From the NCBI GenBank assembly GCA_046594215.1, contig JBKJPX010000003.1:12161-76160 (forward strand): 64,000 nucleotides of DNA. Reading direction: 5' to 3'. The translations under genes were made by a program, and so were the position numbers. Shown piece by piece: positions 54,188 to 62,490 of this stretch (position 1 is its first letter; each line of letters begins with the position of its first letter). Below the pieces are notes generated by a model. That model had not been told where the DNA came from and made no database searches. It worked only from the letters and a program-made list of their open reading frames with translations. This DNA is from Panacagrimonas sp046594215 (GTDB lineage: Bacteria; Pseudomonadota; Gammaproteobacteria; Nevskiales; Nevskiaceae).

Positions 54188-55335
54188 GTGCCCGGCGCGG
54201 TCGGCGCCGGGCGCGCGGGTTCCACCGCTTCGGGGGAGGCAGGCGCGGGAGTGGCGGGGGCCGCCGCGTCCGGCTTCTTTGGCGCAGGGGCTGCCGGTCT
54301 GGGCGCAGCAGGTGGTGCGTTCGCCGCGGCCCTGGGAATGGCCGATGCGGGCGCCGTCGCACCCGGGGCGGTCGTCGCGGGTTTTGCGGCAGATGGGGCG
54401 GCAGTCGAGGGTTTCAACGACGCCGCGGCGATGGGCCTGGCCTGCTGGGCCTCGGCCGCTTCGGCTTCGCCGGCCTGCACCGGGTCGATCGCCGGGTGTT
54501 CGCTCCACACCAGCAGCGCCTGGCGTCCCTGTCCGACGCGCGCCGCGGGAATCACCAGCGCCTCCTTGAAATGACCGCCCGGCGTGTGCTGCACCGATTC
54601 GACCCGACCCACCGGGAACCCGGCCGGGAAGCGGCCGCCCAGCGAGGACGACACGATCAGGTCGCCCTTCATCACTTCTGCGTTCGCCGGCAGGAACGAC
54701 AGGCGCAATCGCTGGCCAGCGCCCTGGCCCAGCGCGATGGCCTGCAGGCCGTTGCGATTGATCTCGACCGGGATGCCGTGGTCCGGATCGGTCAGCAGCA
54801 GGCCGACCGAGGTGGTCGGAAGCACCTGCACGATCTGGCCGAGGATGCCGCTGGCATCGACGATCGCCTGGCCGCGGTATACGCCGTCGCGCTCGCCCTT
54901 GTTGAGCGTGATCTGCTGGCGGTAGGGGTCCTGGTTGGCGGCGATGATGTCGGCCACCGCAACCTGGTCGGTCAGCTTGGCGGACGCATCGAGCAGTTCG
55001 CGGATGCGGCGATTCTCGGCGTCGAGCGCCGCATAGCGCTGCAACTGCGCCTCGAGCGTGAGCTGACGGTTCTTGAGGTTGATGTTCTCGTCGAGCAGGC
55101 GCTGGCGAGAGTCGAGATGCTCGATCGCAAGGCCCATGCGATCCGGCAGTTCCGCCATCCAGACGACCGGGCGAAGGGCAACGGCGAGCCATTCGCGCGG
55201 CGCTTTGATGCGTTCGCCGTCCATCTCCGCCGCCATCAGCCCGCCGCATACCATCAGGAGCGCGAGCGTCTTGAGCCCCAGCCCCGGTCCTCGCGGAAAC
55301 AGGGGTTTGTGGGAGCTCGCGCTGAGGGAATTCAA
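54184..55335 (-). CDS. mreC: Rod-shape protein MreC
   Basis: The 383-residue protein has an N-terminal membrane helix (LGLKTLALLMVCGGLMAA), a coiled-coil (about 75-110), and the MreC beta domains (ANQDPYRQQITLNKGERDGVYRGQAIVDASGILGQIV, VEINRNGLQAIALG, GDLIVSSSLGGRFPAGFPVG). The last 100 residues are an alanine/proline-rich tail, longer than in E. coli MreC. It scaffolds PBP2/RodA. Confidence 0.95.
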   Translation of the reverse strand: MNSLSASSHKPLFPRGPGLGLKTLALLMVCGGLMAAEMDGERIKAPREWLAVALRPVVWMAELPDRMGLAIEHLDSRQRLLDENINLKNRQLTLEAQLQRYAALDAENRRIRELLDASAKLTDQVAVADIIAANQDPYRQQITLNKGERDGVYRGQAIVDASGILGQIVQVLPTTSVGLLLTDPDHGIPVEINRNGLQAIALGQGAGQRLRLSFLPANAEVMKGDLIVSSSLGGRFPAGFPVGRVESVQHTPGGHFKEALVIPAARVGQGRQALLVWSEHPAIDPVQAGEAEAAEAQQARPIAAASLKPSTAAPSAAKPATTAPGATAPASAIPRAAANAPPAAPRPAAPAPKKPDAAAPATPAPASPEAVEPARPAPTAPGT

Positions 55336-55530
55336 GCTCGCGCCTTCTCGGAGAGACGGTGACCGTTGACCGCACGCAGATTAGACCCGTGATCGAGCCA
55401 CCGCAATGCCGGGGCGCAAATTTTTTGCAGACGGGTCAGGTGCTTAAGGGAGACTTCGAAACTCGGCCGCAAGGCGGGAGCTTTGTGACGAAAGATCGAA
55501 CTTCCTTGGGAAGACCGATCGATCGGCGCG

Positions 55531-56568
55531 TCATTCCATCGAGTAGAAGTCGCCCTGCCGGTCGAGCATGTCCAGCACCATGCCGCCGCCGCGCGCCACG
55601 CAGGTCAGCGGGTCGTCCGCGATGATCACCGGAAGGCCGGTTTCCTCGGAGATCAGCTTGTCGAGATCGCGCAGCAAGGCGCCGCCGCCGGTGAGCACGA
55701 TGCCGCGTTCGGCGACGTCGGAACCGAGTTCCGGCGGGGTGCGTTCCAGCGCCTGCTTCACGGCCTTGACGATGCCCGCGAGCGGTTCCTGCAGCGCATC
55801 GAGAATCTCGTTGGAGTTCATCGTGAAGTTGCGTGGCACGCCGGCGGCCAGATGGCGGCCGACGACGTCGATCTCCTGCACTTCGTGGCCCGGAAAGGCA
55901 GTGCCGATTTCCTGCTTGATGCGCTCGGCCGTGGCTTCGCCGATCAGCATGTTGTACTGGCGGCGCACGTAGGAAACGATCGCTTCGTCGAACTTGTCGC
56001 CGCCGATGCGCACGCTTTCGGCGTAGACGATGCCGTTGAGCGAGATCACCGCGACCTCGCTGGTGCCGCCGCCGATGTCGACGACCATCGAGCCGCGGGC
56101 ATCTCCGATCGGGATACCGGCGCCCATCGCCGCGGCGATCGGCTCCTCGATGACCCAGACCTTTCGCGCGCCGGCGTTTTCCACGGATTCGCGAATTGCG
56201 CGACGTTCAACCTGCGTGGAACCGTAGGGAACGCATACGACCACACGCGTGATCGGACGCATCATCCGACCCTTCTGCACCTTGCGGATGAAGTGCTGAA
56301 GCATCTTCTCCGTCACGGTGTAGTCGGCGATGACGCCATCGCGCAGCGGACGGATCGTGGAGATGTTGGTCGGCGTGCGGCCGAGCATCTTCTTGGCCTC
56401 GATGCCCACCGCTTCCACTTTCTTGCCGCCGCGCGCATCGATGCGGATGGCGACGACGGAGGGCTCGTTCAGGACGATGCCCTCGTCGCGTACGTAGATG
56501 AGAGTGTTGGCGGTGCCGAGGTCGATGGAGAGATCGTTGACGAACAGGCGGCGGACGGCGTCGAGCAT
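55531..56568 (-). CDS. mreB: Rod-shape actin homologue MreB
   Basis: The 345-residue protein has the actin-fold motifs: IDLGTANTLIYVRDEGIVLNEPSVVAI (phosphate 1), VVDIGGGTSEVAVISLNGIV (phosphate 2), VLTGGGALLRDLDKLI (adenosine loop) and the MreB phrase MLGRTPTNISTIRPLRDGVIADY. It polymerises under the membrane and directs elongation. It leads the mreBCD-mrdA-rodA series on the minus strand. The 195-base gap to mreC is wide and may hold a processing or secondary promoter site. It diverges from gatC. Confidence 0.98.
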   Translation of the reverse strand: MLDAVRRLFVNDLSIDLGTANTLIYVRDEGIVLNEPSVVAIRIDARGGKKVEAVGIEAKKMLGRTPTNISTIRPLRDGVIADYTVTEKMLQHFIRKVQKGRMMRPITRVVVCVPYGSTQVERRAIRESVENAGARKVWVIEEPIAAAMGAGIPIGDARGSMVVDIGGGTSEVAVISLNGIVYAESVRIGGDKFDEAIVSYVRRQYNMLIGEATAERIKQEIGTAFPGHEVQEIDVVGRHLAAGVPRNFTMNSNEILDALQEPLAGIVKAVKQALERTPPELGSDVAERGIVLTGGGALLRDLDKLISEETGLPVIIADDPLTCVARGGGMVLDMLDRQGDFYSME

Positions 56569-56707
56569 CGGGGGATGGTCTCGCGGAATTCGGGTGAAAA
56601 AGGCTTCGGAATGAGTCTGCCCGGGAGACAGACTTCAGGGCACAGCAGGCCGTGGAGCGGGTACTATTGTGCGGCGCACATGTTAATCGAAAAAGGTCGC
56701 CAGCAAG

Positions 56708-56995
56708 ATGAGTCTTTCAGCGGATCAGGTCCGACAGGTTGCCCACCTCGCGCGGCTTGAAATCAAGCCGGAGCAGGTCGAACACTACGCTGGGCAGCTC
56801 TCCCGCATCCTCGACGTGGTTTCACAACTTTCGCAGGTGAACACCGAGGGCGTCACGCCGATGGCGCATCCGCTGGCGATGACGCAGCGCCTGCGCCCCG
56901 ATGTCGTGACCGAACCGGACCGTCGCGCGGACTACCAGGCGCACGCGCCCCTGGTGCAGGACGGCCTGTTCCTGGTGCCCAGGGTCATCGAGTGA
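56708..56995 (+). CDS. gatC: Glutamyl/aspartyl-tRNA amidotransferase subunit GatC
   Basis: The 95-residue protein has the GatC pattern: VRQVAHLARLEIKPEQVEHYAGQLSRILDVVSQLSQVNTEG followed by the ending RADYQAHAPLVQDGLFLVPRVIE. GatC stabilises GatA and GatB in the enzyme that converts Glu-tRNA(Gln) and Asp-tRNA(Asn). A possible -10 (TACTAT, 56662-56667) lies upstream. A long inverted repeat begins at its stop codon. Confidence 0.95.
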   Translation: MSLSADQVRQVAHLARLEIKPEQVEHYAGQLSRILDVVSQLSQVNTEGVTPMAHPLAMTQRLRPDVVTEPDRRADYQAHAPLVQDGLFLVPRVIE

Positions 56996-57111
56996 AGCAG
57001 TGGTCAGTGTCGGTGGTCAGTGCTAGTCAAAAGCTCGCGCTGCCACGACACCCGCTGACAATCACACCAGACTGACACCGACTACTGACTACCGACACTG
57101 ACCACTGCTTC
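56994..57111 (+). repeat. Long inverted repeat between gatC and gatA
   Basis: The arms are 56994-57021 and 57084-57111, with 27 of 28 bases complementary and a 62-base spacer. The left arm contains two GGTCAGTG units. It starts inside the gatC stop and ends directly before the gatA ATG, so any RNA hairpin would cover the gatA ribosome-binding region. Related GTCAGTG/CACTGAC tracts are known as dispersed repeats in proteobacteria, as I recall. Confidence 0.85.
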
Positions 57112-58569
57112 ATGCACAAACTCTCTCTGAAGCAACTCGCCGACGGACTCCGCAGCAAGCAGTTCTCCAGTCGCGAACTCACGCAGCACTACCTCAAGCG
57201 CATCGAGTCGTTCGACGCGCAGCTCAATAGCTTCATCACCGTGACGCCGGAGATCGCGCTGGCGCAGGCCGACGCTGCGGACCAGCGCATCCACGCCGGC
57301 AATGCCGGTCCGCTGACGGGTATCCCGCTCGCTCAGAAAGACATCTTCTGCACGCAGGGCGTCCGTACGAGCTGCGCCAGCCGCATGCTCGACAAGTTCA
57401 TCGCGCCCTACGACGCCACCGTCGTCACCAAGCTGCACCGCGAGGGCGGCGCCGTGATGCTGGGCAAGTGCAACATGGACGAGTTCGCGATGGGCTCTTC
57501 GAACGAGACGAGCTGGTACGGTCCCGTGAAGAATCCCTGGGATCTCACGCGCGTTCCGGGCGGCTCCAGCGGCGGCTCGGTGGCAGCGGTCGCGGCCATG
57601 CTCGCGCCGGCCGCCACGGCTACGGACACCGGCGGATCGATCCGCCAGCCCGCGGCGCTGACCAACCTCACCGGCATCAAGCCGACCTACGGGCGCGTGT
57701 CGCGCTTCGGCATGATCGCGTTCGCGTCTAGCCTGGACCAGGGCGGTGTGGTGGCCCGGAGCGCCGAGGACGCAGCCGTGGTGCTGCAGGCGATGTCGGG
57801 TTTCGACCCGCGCGATTCGACCAGCGTGCAGCGCGAAGTCGACGACTACCTGGGCCAAATCGACGGGCCGATCGCCGGCCTGCGCATCGGGCTGCCGAAG
57901 GAATATTTCGCCGAAGGCCTCGCGCCCGCGGTGCGGGCCTGTGTCGAGCAGGCCGTGAAGCAGTTCGAGCAGCTGGGCGCGAAGATCGTGGAGGTCTCGC
58001 TGCCGCATGCGCCACTGTCGGTGCCGACGTACTACGTGGTGGCGCCTGCCGAGGCTTCGAGCAATCTCGCGCGCTTCGACGGTGTGCGCTACGGCCATCG
58101 CACCGAGTCATCGCGCAACCTCGAGGAGCTATACAAGAAGAGCCGCGGCGAAGGCTTCGGTCCCGAGGTGCAGCGCCGCATCATGATCGGCACCTACGTG
58201 CTGAGCCACGGCTACTACGATGCGTACTATCTGCAGGCGCAGAAGGTGCGCAAGCTCATCTACGAAGACTTCCGCAAGGTCTTCGAGCGGTGCGACCTTG
58301 TCCTCGGGCCCACCACGACGGACGTGGCCTTCGAGCTCAATTCGAAGATGGACGACCCGGTCGCGATGTACCTGAATGACATCTACACGATCGCCGCCAA
58401 TCTCGCGGGCATCCCGGCCATGAGCCTGCCCTGCGGTTTCGTCGAGGGACTTCCGGTCGGCATGCAGCTGATGGGCAACTTTTTCGACGAGGCGCGGCTG
58501 CTAAACGTCGCGCACAAGTACCAGCAGGCGGAAGACTGGCATCGCCGTTCGCCCAAAGGCTTCGAGTGA
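57112..58569 (+). CDS. gatA: Glutamyl/aspartyl-tRNA amidotransferase subunit GatA
   Basis: The 485-residue amidase has the Ser-cisSer-Lys triad: Lys76 in PLAQKDIFC, GGSSGGSVAA (about 148-157), and TDTGGSIRQPAA (about 172-183). It releases ammonia from glutamine and passes it to GatB. No strong ribosome-binding site is visible, and the repeat described above abuts the ATG. gatB lies 5 kb further, separated by the oxidoreductase operon. Confidence 0.97.
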   Translation: MHKLSLKQLADGLRSKQFSSRELTQHYLKRIESFDAQLNSFITVTPEIALAQADAADQRIHAGNAGPLTGIPLAQKDIFCTQGVRTSCASRMLDKFIAPYDATVVTKLHREGGAVMLGKCNMDEFAMGSSNETSWYGPVKNPWDLTRVPGGSSGGSVAAVAAMLAPAATATDTGGSIRQPAALTNLTGIKPTYGRVSRFGMIAFASSLDQGGVVARSAEDAAVVLQAMSGFDPRDSTSVQREVDDYLGQIDGPIAGLRIGLPKEYFAEGLAPAVRACVEQAVKQFEQLGAKIVEVSLPHAPLSVPTYYVVAPAEASSNLARFDGVRYGHRTESSRNLEELYKKSRGEGFGPEVQRRIMIGTYVLSHGYYDAYYLQAQKVRKLIYEDFRKVFERCDLVLGPTTTDVAFELNSKMDDPVAMYLNDIYTIAANLAGIPAMSLPCGFVEGLPVGMQLMGNFFDEARLLNVAHKYQQAEDWHRRSPKGFE

Positions 58570-58574
58570 AAGTC

Positions 58575-58595
58575 CGGCGGCTCCATACGCCGCCG
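58575..58595 (+). terminator. Hairpin after gatA
   Basis: CGGCGGC (58575-58581) pairs perfectly with GCCGCCG (58589-58595) around TCCATAC. TGTGTTT follows a few bases later, a weak U tract. Confidence 0.45.
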
Positions 58596-58685
58596 CAGCG
58601 TGTGTTTCCGAGCCTAACGTCGCGCTGACACGCAATTAGCGTTTGCCCCTATGCGGGGTTCTTGACCACTTGGGTAGCATTCTTT

Positions 58686-58720
58686 CCCCAGCAAGGGCCC
58701 GATGGCCCCAGCTGGGGAGG
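58686..58720 (+). promoter_or_regulatory. Leader stem-loop covering the ribosome-binding site of the oxidoreductase operon
   Basis: CCCCAGC (58686-58692) pairs with GCTGGGG (58711-58717), enclosing a second stem GGGCC (58695-58699) with GGCCC (58704-58708). The GGGGAGG ribosome-binding site at 58714-58720 overlaps the right arm, 7 bases before the GTG start. Folding could reduce translation. Confidence 0.55.
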
Positions 58721-58727
58721 AAAGAGG

Positions 58728-60560
58728 GTGCGAGCGACGGATACACGCAACCCCGACTATTTTCATAAGGTCGTCGATTGCCAGTGGGCATGCCCGGCAC
58801 ACACGCCGGTTCCCGAGTACATCCGGCTGATCGCAGCGGGCCAGTACGCGGATGCGTACATGGTCAACTGGAAGAGCAACGTCTTCCCCGGAATTCTCGG
58901 TCGCACCTGCGACCGCCCCTGCGAGCCCGCGTGTCGACGCGGTCGCGTGGAGGAGAACAACGGCGAGAAGCCGGAGCCGGTGGCGATCTGCCGGCTCAAG
59001 CGCGTCGCCGCCGATCTCAAGGGCGATATCACGGCGCGGCTCCCCAACCGTGCCATCAAGCGCAACGGCAAGCGCATCGCCTGCGTCGGCGGCGGGCCTT
59101 CGTCGCTGACGGTGGCGCGTGACCTCTCACCGCTCGGCTACGAGGTCACGGTGTTCGAGTCCGATCCCAAGGGCGGCGGCTTCATGCGCACGCAGGTGCC
59201 GCGCTTCCGCCTGCCGGAAGCCGTGATCGACGAGGAGGTCGGTTATATCCTCGACCTGGGCGTGGAATTCCGCGGCGGTACGCGCATCGATTCGATGAAG
59301 GCGCTGCTTGCGCAGAAGTGGGACGCGGTCTTCGTCGGCAGCGGCGCGCCGCGCGGTCGCGATCTGGAGATTCCCGGCCGCACCGAAGCGGCCGCGCACA
59401 TCCGCATCGGCATCGACTGGCTCGCCTCGGTCTACTTCGGACACGTCACCAAGGTCGGCAGGCGCGTGATCGTGCTCGGCGGCGGCAACACCGCCATGGA
59501 CTGCTGCCGTTCCTCGCGCCGCCTCGGCGGTGACGAGGTCAAGGTCATCGTGCGTTCCGGCTTCGACGAGATGAAGGCGAGCCCGTGGGAGAAGGAGGAC
59601 GCGATGCACGAAGGCATCCCGATCCTCGACTACCGCGTGCCCAAGGCCTTCATCCACGAGAACGGCCAGCTCACCGGCATGACCTTCGAGAAGGTGCGCG
59701 CCGAGTACGACGCCAAGGGCCGCCGCAAGCTGGTGCCCACCGGCGAGGAAGACGAGTTCCACGCCTGCGACGAGGTGCTGCTCGCGGTCGGACAGGAAAA
59801 CGCGTTCCCCTGGATCGAGCGCGACTGCGGCATCGACTTCGACGAGTGGGGCATGCCGGTCGTCGACAAGATCACGTTCCAGGCTTCTCGCCCCGACGTG
59901 CTGTTCGGCGGCGATGCGGCCTTCGGACCGAAGAACATCATCTGGGCCGTCGCGCACGGCCATGAAGCCGCGGTCACGATCGACAAGATGCTCAGCGGCG
60001 AAGACGCACGGAACCGGCCGATGCCGGCGGTCGCGGTGATGTCGCAGAAGATGGGCATCCACGAGTGGAGCTACGACAACGAGGTCTCGCTCGACGTGCG
60101 ACGCAAGGTGCCCCTGGCGCCCAAGGAGCGCGCGCTCAAGGACATCAAGCTCGAGGTCGAACTCGGCTTCGATGTGGCGCTGGCGCTCAAGGAAACGCAA
60201 CGCTGCCTGAACTGCGACGTGCAGACCGTGTTCGCGCCCAAACTCTGCATCGAGTGCGACGCCTGTATCGACATCTGCCCGGTCGACAGCCTCACGCTCG
60301 CGCCGAACCTGGATGAAGCGCAGCTACGCACGCATCTGACGGCGCCCGCCGTGAACCTCACGCAGGCGCTCTACGTCTCCGATGCGCTGCCGACTGCGCG
60401 CGTGATGGTGAAGGACGAGGACGTCTGCCTGCATTGCGGCCTGTGTGCCGAGCGTTGCCCGACGGGCGCTTGGGACATGCAGAAGGTGCTGATTGAAATC
60501 ACGAGCGCCGGGCCGGCCTGTCGCACCCGCGCACCGGCTCCCGAGGAGGTTGTTGCATGA
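58728..60560 (+). CDS. FAD/NAD(P)-binding iron-sulfur subunit of a 2-oxoacid oxidoreductase
   Basis: The 610-residue protein resembles the small subunit of glutamate synthase (GltD type). It has an N-terminal iron-sulfur part (DCQWACPAHTPVPEY, CDRPCEPACRRG), an FAD site (ACVGGGPSSLTVARDL), an NAD(P) site (VIVLGGGNTAMDCCRS), and two C-terminal 4Fe-4S motifs (CIECDACIDICPVD, CLHCGLCAERCPTGAW). It would pass electrons between NAD(P) and the following alpha/beta subunits. GTG 58728 with GGAGG is preferred to an upstream TTG at 58662. It overlaps the next gene by four bases (ATGA). The layout resembles the 2-oxoglutarate:NADP+ oxidoreductase of Azoarcus evansii as I recall it. Confidence 0.85.
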   Translation: MRATDTRNPDYFHKVVDCQWACPAHTPVPEYIRLIAAGQYADAYMVNWKSNVFPGILGRTCDRPCEPACRRGRVEENNGEKPEPVAICRLKRVAADLKGDITARLPNRAIKRNGKRIACVGGGPSSLTVARDLSPLGYEVTVFESDPKGGGFMRTQVPRFRLPEAVIDEEVGYILDLGVEFRGGTRIDSMKALLAQKWDAVFVGSGAPRGRDLEIPGRTEAAAHIRIGIDWLASVYFGHVTKVGRRVIVLGGGNTAMDCCRSSRRLGGDEVKVIVRSGFDEMKASPWEKEDAMHEGIPILDYRVPKAFIHENGQLTGMTFEKVRAEYDAKGRRKLVPTGEEDEFHACDEVLLAVGQENAFPWIERDCGIDFDEWGMPVVDKITFQASRPDVLFGGDAAFGPKNIIWAVAHGHEAAVTIDKMLSGEDARNRPMPAVAVMSQKMGIHEWSYDNEVSLDVRRKVPLAPKERALKDIKLEVELGFDVALALKETQRCLNCDVQTVFAPKLCIECDACIDICPVDSLTLAPNLDEAQLRTHLTAPAVNLTQALYVSDALPTARVMVKDEDVCLHCGLCAERCPTGAWDMQKVLIEITSAGPACRTRAPAPEEVVA

Positions 60561-62398
60561 GCGCTGCGTCGCTGTCTGCCGTCAACGATTTCGTAATCAA
60601 GTTCGCCAACGTCAACGGGTCAGGGTCCGCCTCCGCCAACGAGCTCTTCGCCAAGAGCATTTTGCGCATGGGCGTCCCGGTGAGCCCGCGCAACATCTTC
60701 CCTTCGAACATCCAGGGCCTGCCGACCTGGTACGAGGTGCGCGTTTGCCAGAGGGGCTGGCTCGGCCGCCGCGGCGGCGTCGACCTGCTGGTGCAGATGA
60801 ATCCACAGACCTGGGCCGACGACCTCGTCGAACTCGCCCCCGGCGGCTACCTGTTCTACGACAACTCCAAGCCGCTTCCGCTGTCGCGCTTTCGCGCCGA
60901 CGTGAACCTCATCGGAATGCCGCTCACGGAGATCTGCAATCGCACCTACTCCGATCCGCGCCAGCGCCAGCTCTTCAAGAACATCCTGTACGTCGGCGCG
61001 CTGACCGCGCTGCTGGGCATGGACCTCGCCGTCATCGAGAAGCTGATCGGCGAGCAGTACAAGTCCAAGGAGAAGCTGCTCTCGGCGAACATCAAGGCGC
61101 TGCACCTGGGTCACGGGTGGGCGCAGTCGAACCTCGCGCCGATCGGCCTGCAGGTGCGCGGCGCGGATGCGGTCGGCGATCGCATCTTCGTCGACGGCAA
61201 CACGGCCGCGGCCCTGGGCTGCGTCTACGGCGGCGCGTCGGTCTGCGCCTGGTACCCGATCACGCCGTCCTCGTCGCTGGCCGAGGCCTTCGAGAAGTAC
61301 TGCCAGAAGCTGCGCGTCGATCCCGAGACCGGGCGCAACCGCTATGCCGTCGTGCAGGCCGAAGACGAGATCGCGTCCATCGGCATTTGCCTGGGCGCGG
61401 GATGGAACGGCGCACGCGCCTTCACCGCCACGTCCGGGCCCGGCGTGTCGCTCATGAACGAGTTCATCGGCCTCGCGTACTTCGCCGAGATCCCCGTGAC
61501 GATCATCGACGTGCAGCGCGGGGGACCGTCCACGGGCATGCCCACGCGAACGCAGCAGGCCGACCTGATCGGCGCGGCCTACGCCTCTCACGGCGACACC
61601 AAGCACGTGATGCTGCTGCCGCAGGATCCGACCGAGTGCTTCGAATTCGCGGCCGCCGCGCTCGACCTCGCCGACCGGCTGCAGACGCCGGTGTTCGTGA
61701 TGACCGACCTCGACATCGGCATGAACCAGCGCCTGTGCGCCCCGATGCAATGGGACGACACGCGCACGCTCGACCGCGGCAAGGTCATGACCGCCGAGGA
61801 GCTCGAGAGCGGGCGCGACTTCGGCCGATACCTCGACGTCGACGGCGACGGCATCCCGTACCGCACCTACCCGGGCACGCATCCCAGCAAGGGCGCGTTC
61901 TTCACGCGTGGCACCACGCGCGACGCGTACGCCCGCTACTCCGAGAAGGGCCCGGACTACGTCTACAACGTGCAGCGGCTGCTGCGGAAGTTCGAGACGG
62001 CGAAGTCCCTGGTCCCCGCGCCCGTGCTGAAGCAGGCGGCCAACGCCACGCCTTTCGGCGCCATCTACTACGGCTCGACGAGCCCGGCGATGGACGAGGC
62101 CGTGGACGCGCTCGAATCGTCGGGAAAGCCCTTGGACACCTTGCGCGTGCGGGCTTTTCCATTCCCGGCGAGCGTGCGCGAGTTCGTGCTCGGGCACGAG
62201 CAGGTCTTCGTCGTCGAGCAGAACCGCGACGCGCAGGTTCGCAGCCTTCTGATCAACGAGTTCGATCTCGATCCGGCGCGCCTCGTGCCGGTGCTGCATT
62301 ACGACGGTACGCCGATCACCGCGCGCTTCATCGTCGAGGCGATCGAGCAGCGGCTGCAGCCGCTGCGCGTCGTGCCGCTGAAGGGGCGCGCGGCATGA
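60557..62398 (+). CDS. korA: 2-oxoacid:acceptor oxidoreductase, fused gamma-alpha subunit (KorA-like)
   Basis: The 613-residue protein has an N-terminal gamma domain (FANVNGSGSASANELFAKSI to about residue 190) fused to an alpha (PFOR domain I/II) part with VDGNTAAALGCVYGG, YPITPSSSLAEAFE and FTATSGPGVSLMNEFIGLAYF. It would decarboxylate a 2-oxoacid with TPP and CoA, making an acyl-CoA. The beta subunit is the next gene. The exact substrate (2-oxoglutarate, indolepyruvate or branched-chain) cannot be read, so korA is tentative. The start overlaps the FAD subunit by four bases. Confidence 0.85.
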   Translation: MSAASLSAVNDFVIKFANVNGSGSASANELFAKSILRMGVPVSPRNIFPSNIQGLPTWYEVRVCQRGWLGRRGGVDLLVQMNPQTWADDLVELAPGGYLFYDNSKPLPLSRFRADVNLIGMPLTEICNRTYSDPRQRQLFKNILYVGALTALLGMDLAVIEKLIGEQYKSKEKLLSANIKALHLGHGWAQSNLAPIGLQVRGADAVGDRIFVDGNTAAALGCVYGGASVCAWYPITPSSSLAEAFEKYCQKLRVDPETGRNRYAVVQAEDEIASIGICLGAGWNGARAFTATSGPGVSLMNEFIGLAYFAEIPVTIIDVQRGGPSTGMPTRTQQADLIGAAYASHGDTKHVMLLPQDPTECFEFAAAALDLADRLQTPVFVMTDLDIGMNQRLCAPMQWDDTRTLDRGKVMTAEELESGRDFGRYLDVDGDGIPYRTYPGTHPSKGAFFTRGTTRDAYARYSEKGPDYVYNVQRLLRKFETAKSLVPAPVLKQAANATPFGAIYYGSTSPAMDEAVDALESSGKPLDTLRVRAFPFPASVREFVLGHEQVFVVEQNRDAQVRSLLINEFDLDPARLVPVLHYDGTPITARFIVEAIEQRLQPLRVVPLKGRAA

Positions 62399-62416
62399 GC
62401 GGCGACTTTCTTCGTA

Positions 62417-62457
62417 CTCCCTCTCCCCATGCAGCTTCACCGCATGGGGAGAGGGAG
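62417..62457 (+). repeat. REP-like inverted repeat
   Basis: CTCCCTCTCCCCATGC (62417-62432) pairs perfectly with GCATGGGGAGAGGGAG (62442-62457) around a 9-base loop. CCCTCTCCCC/GGGGAGAGGG hairpins are common dispersed elements in proteobacterial intergenic DNA. Here it lies in the 92-base gap between the alpha and beta genes and may affect their relative expression. Confidence 0.85.
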
Positions 62458-62490
62458 AAATGATGTCGCGGTGAGCGGGAATTTGATCCG

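Noticed and set aside
58662..58727. TTG start for the FAD/Fe-S subunit
   Set aside because: The added 22 residues overlap the leader hairpin and its ribosome-binding site; GTG 58728 has a good GGAGG at normal spacing.
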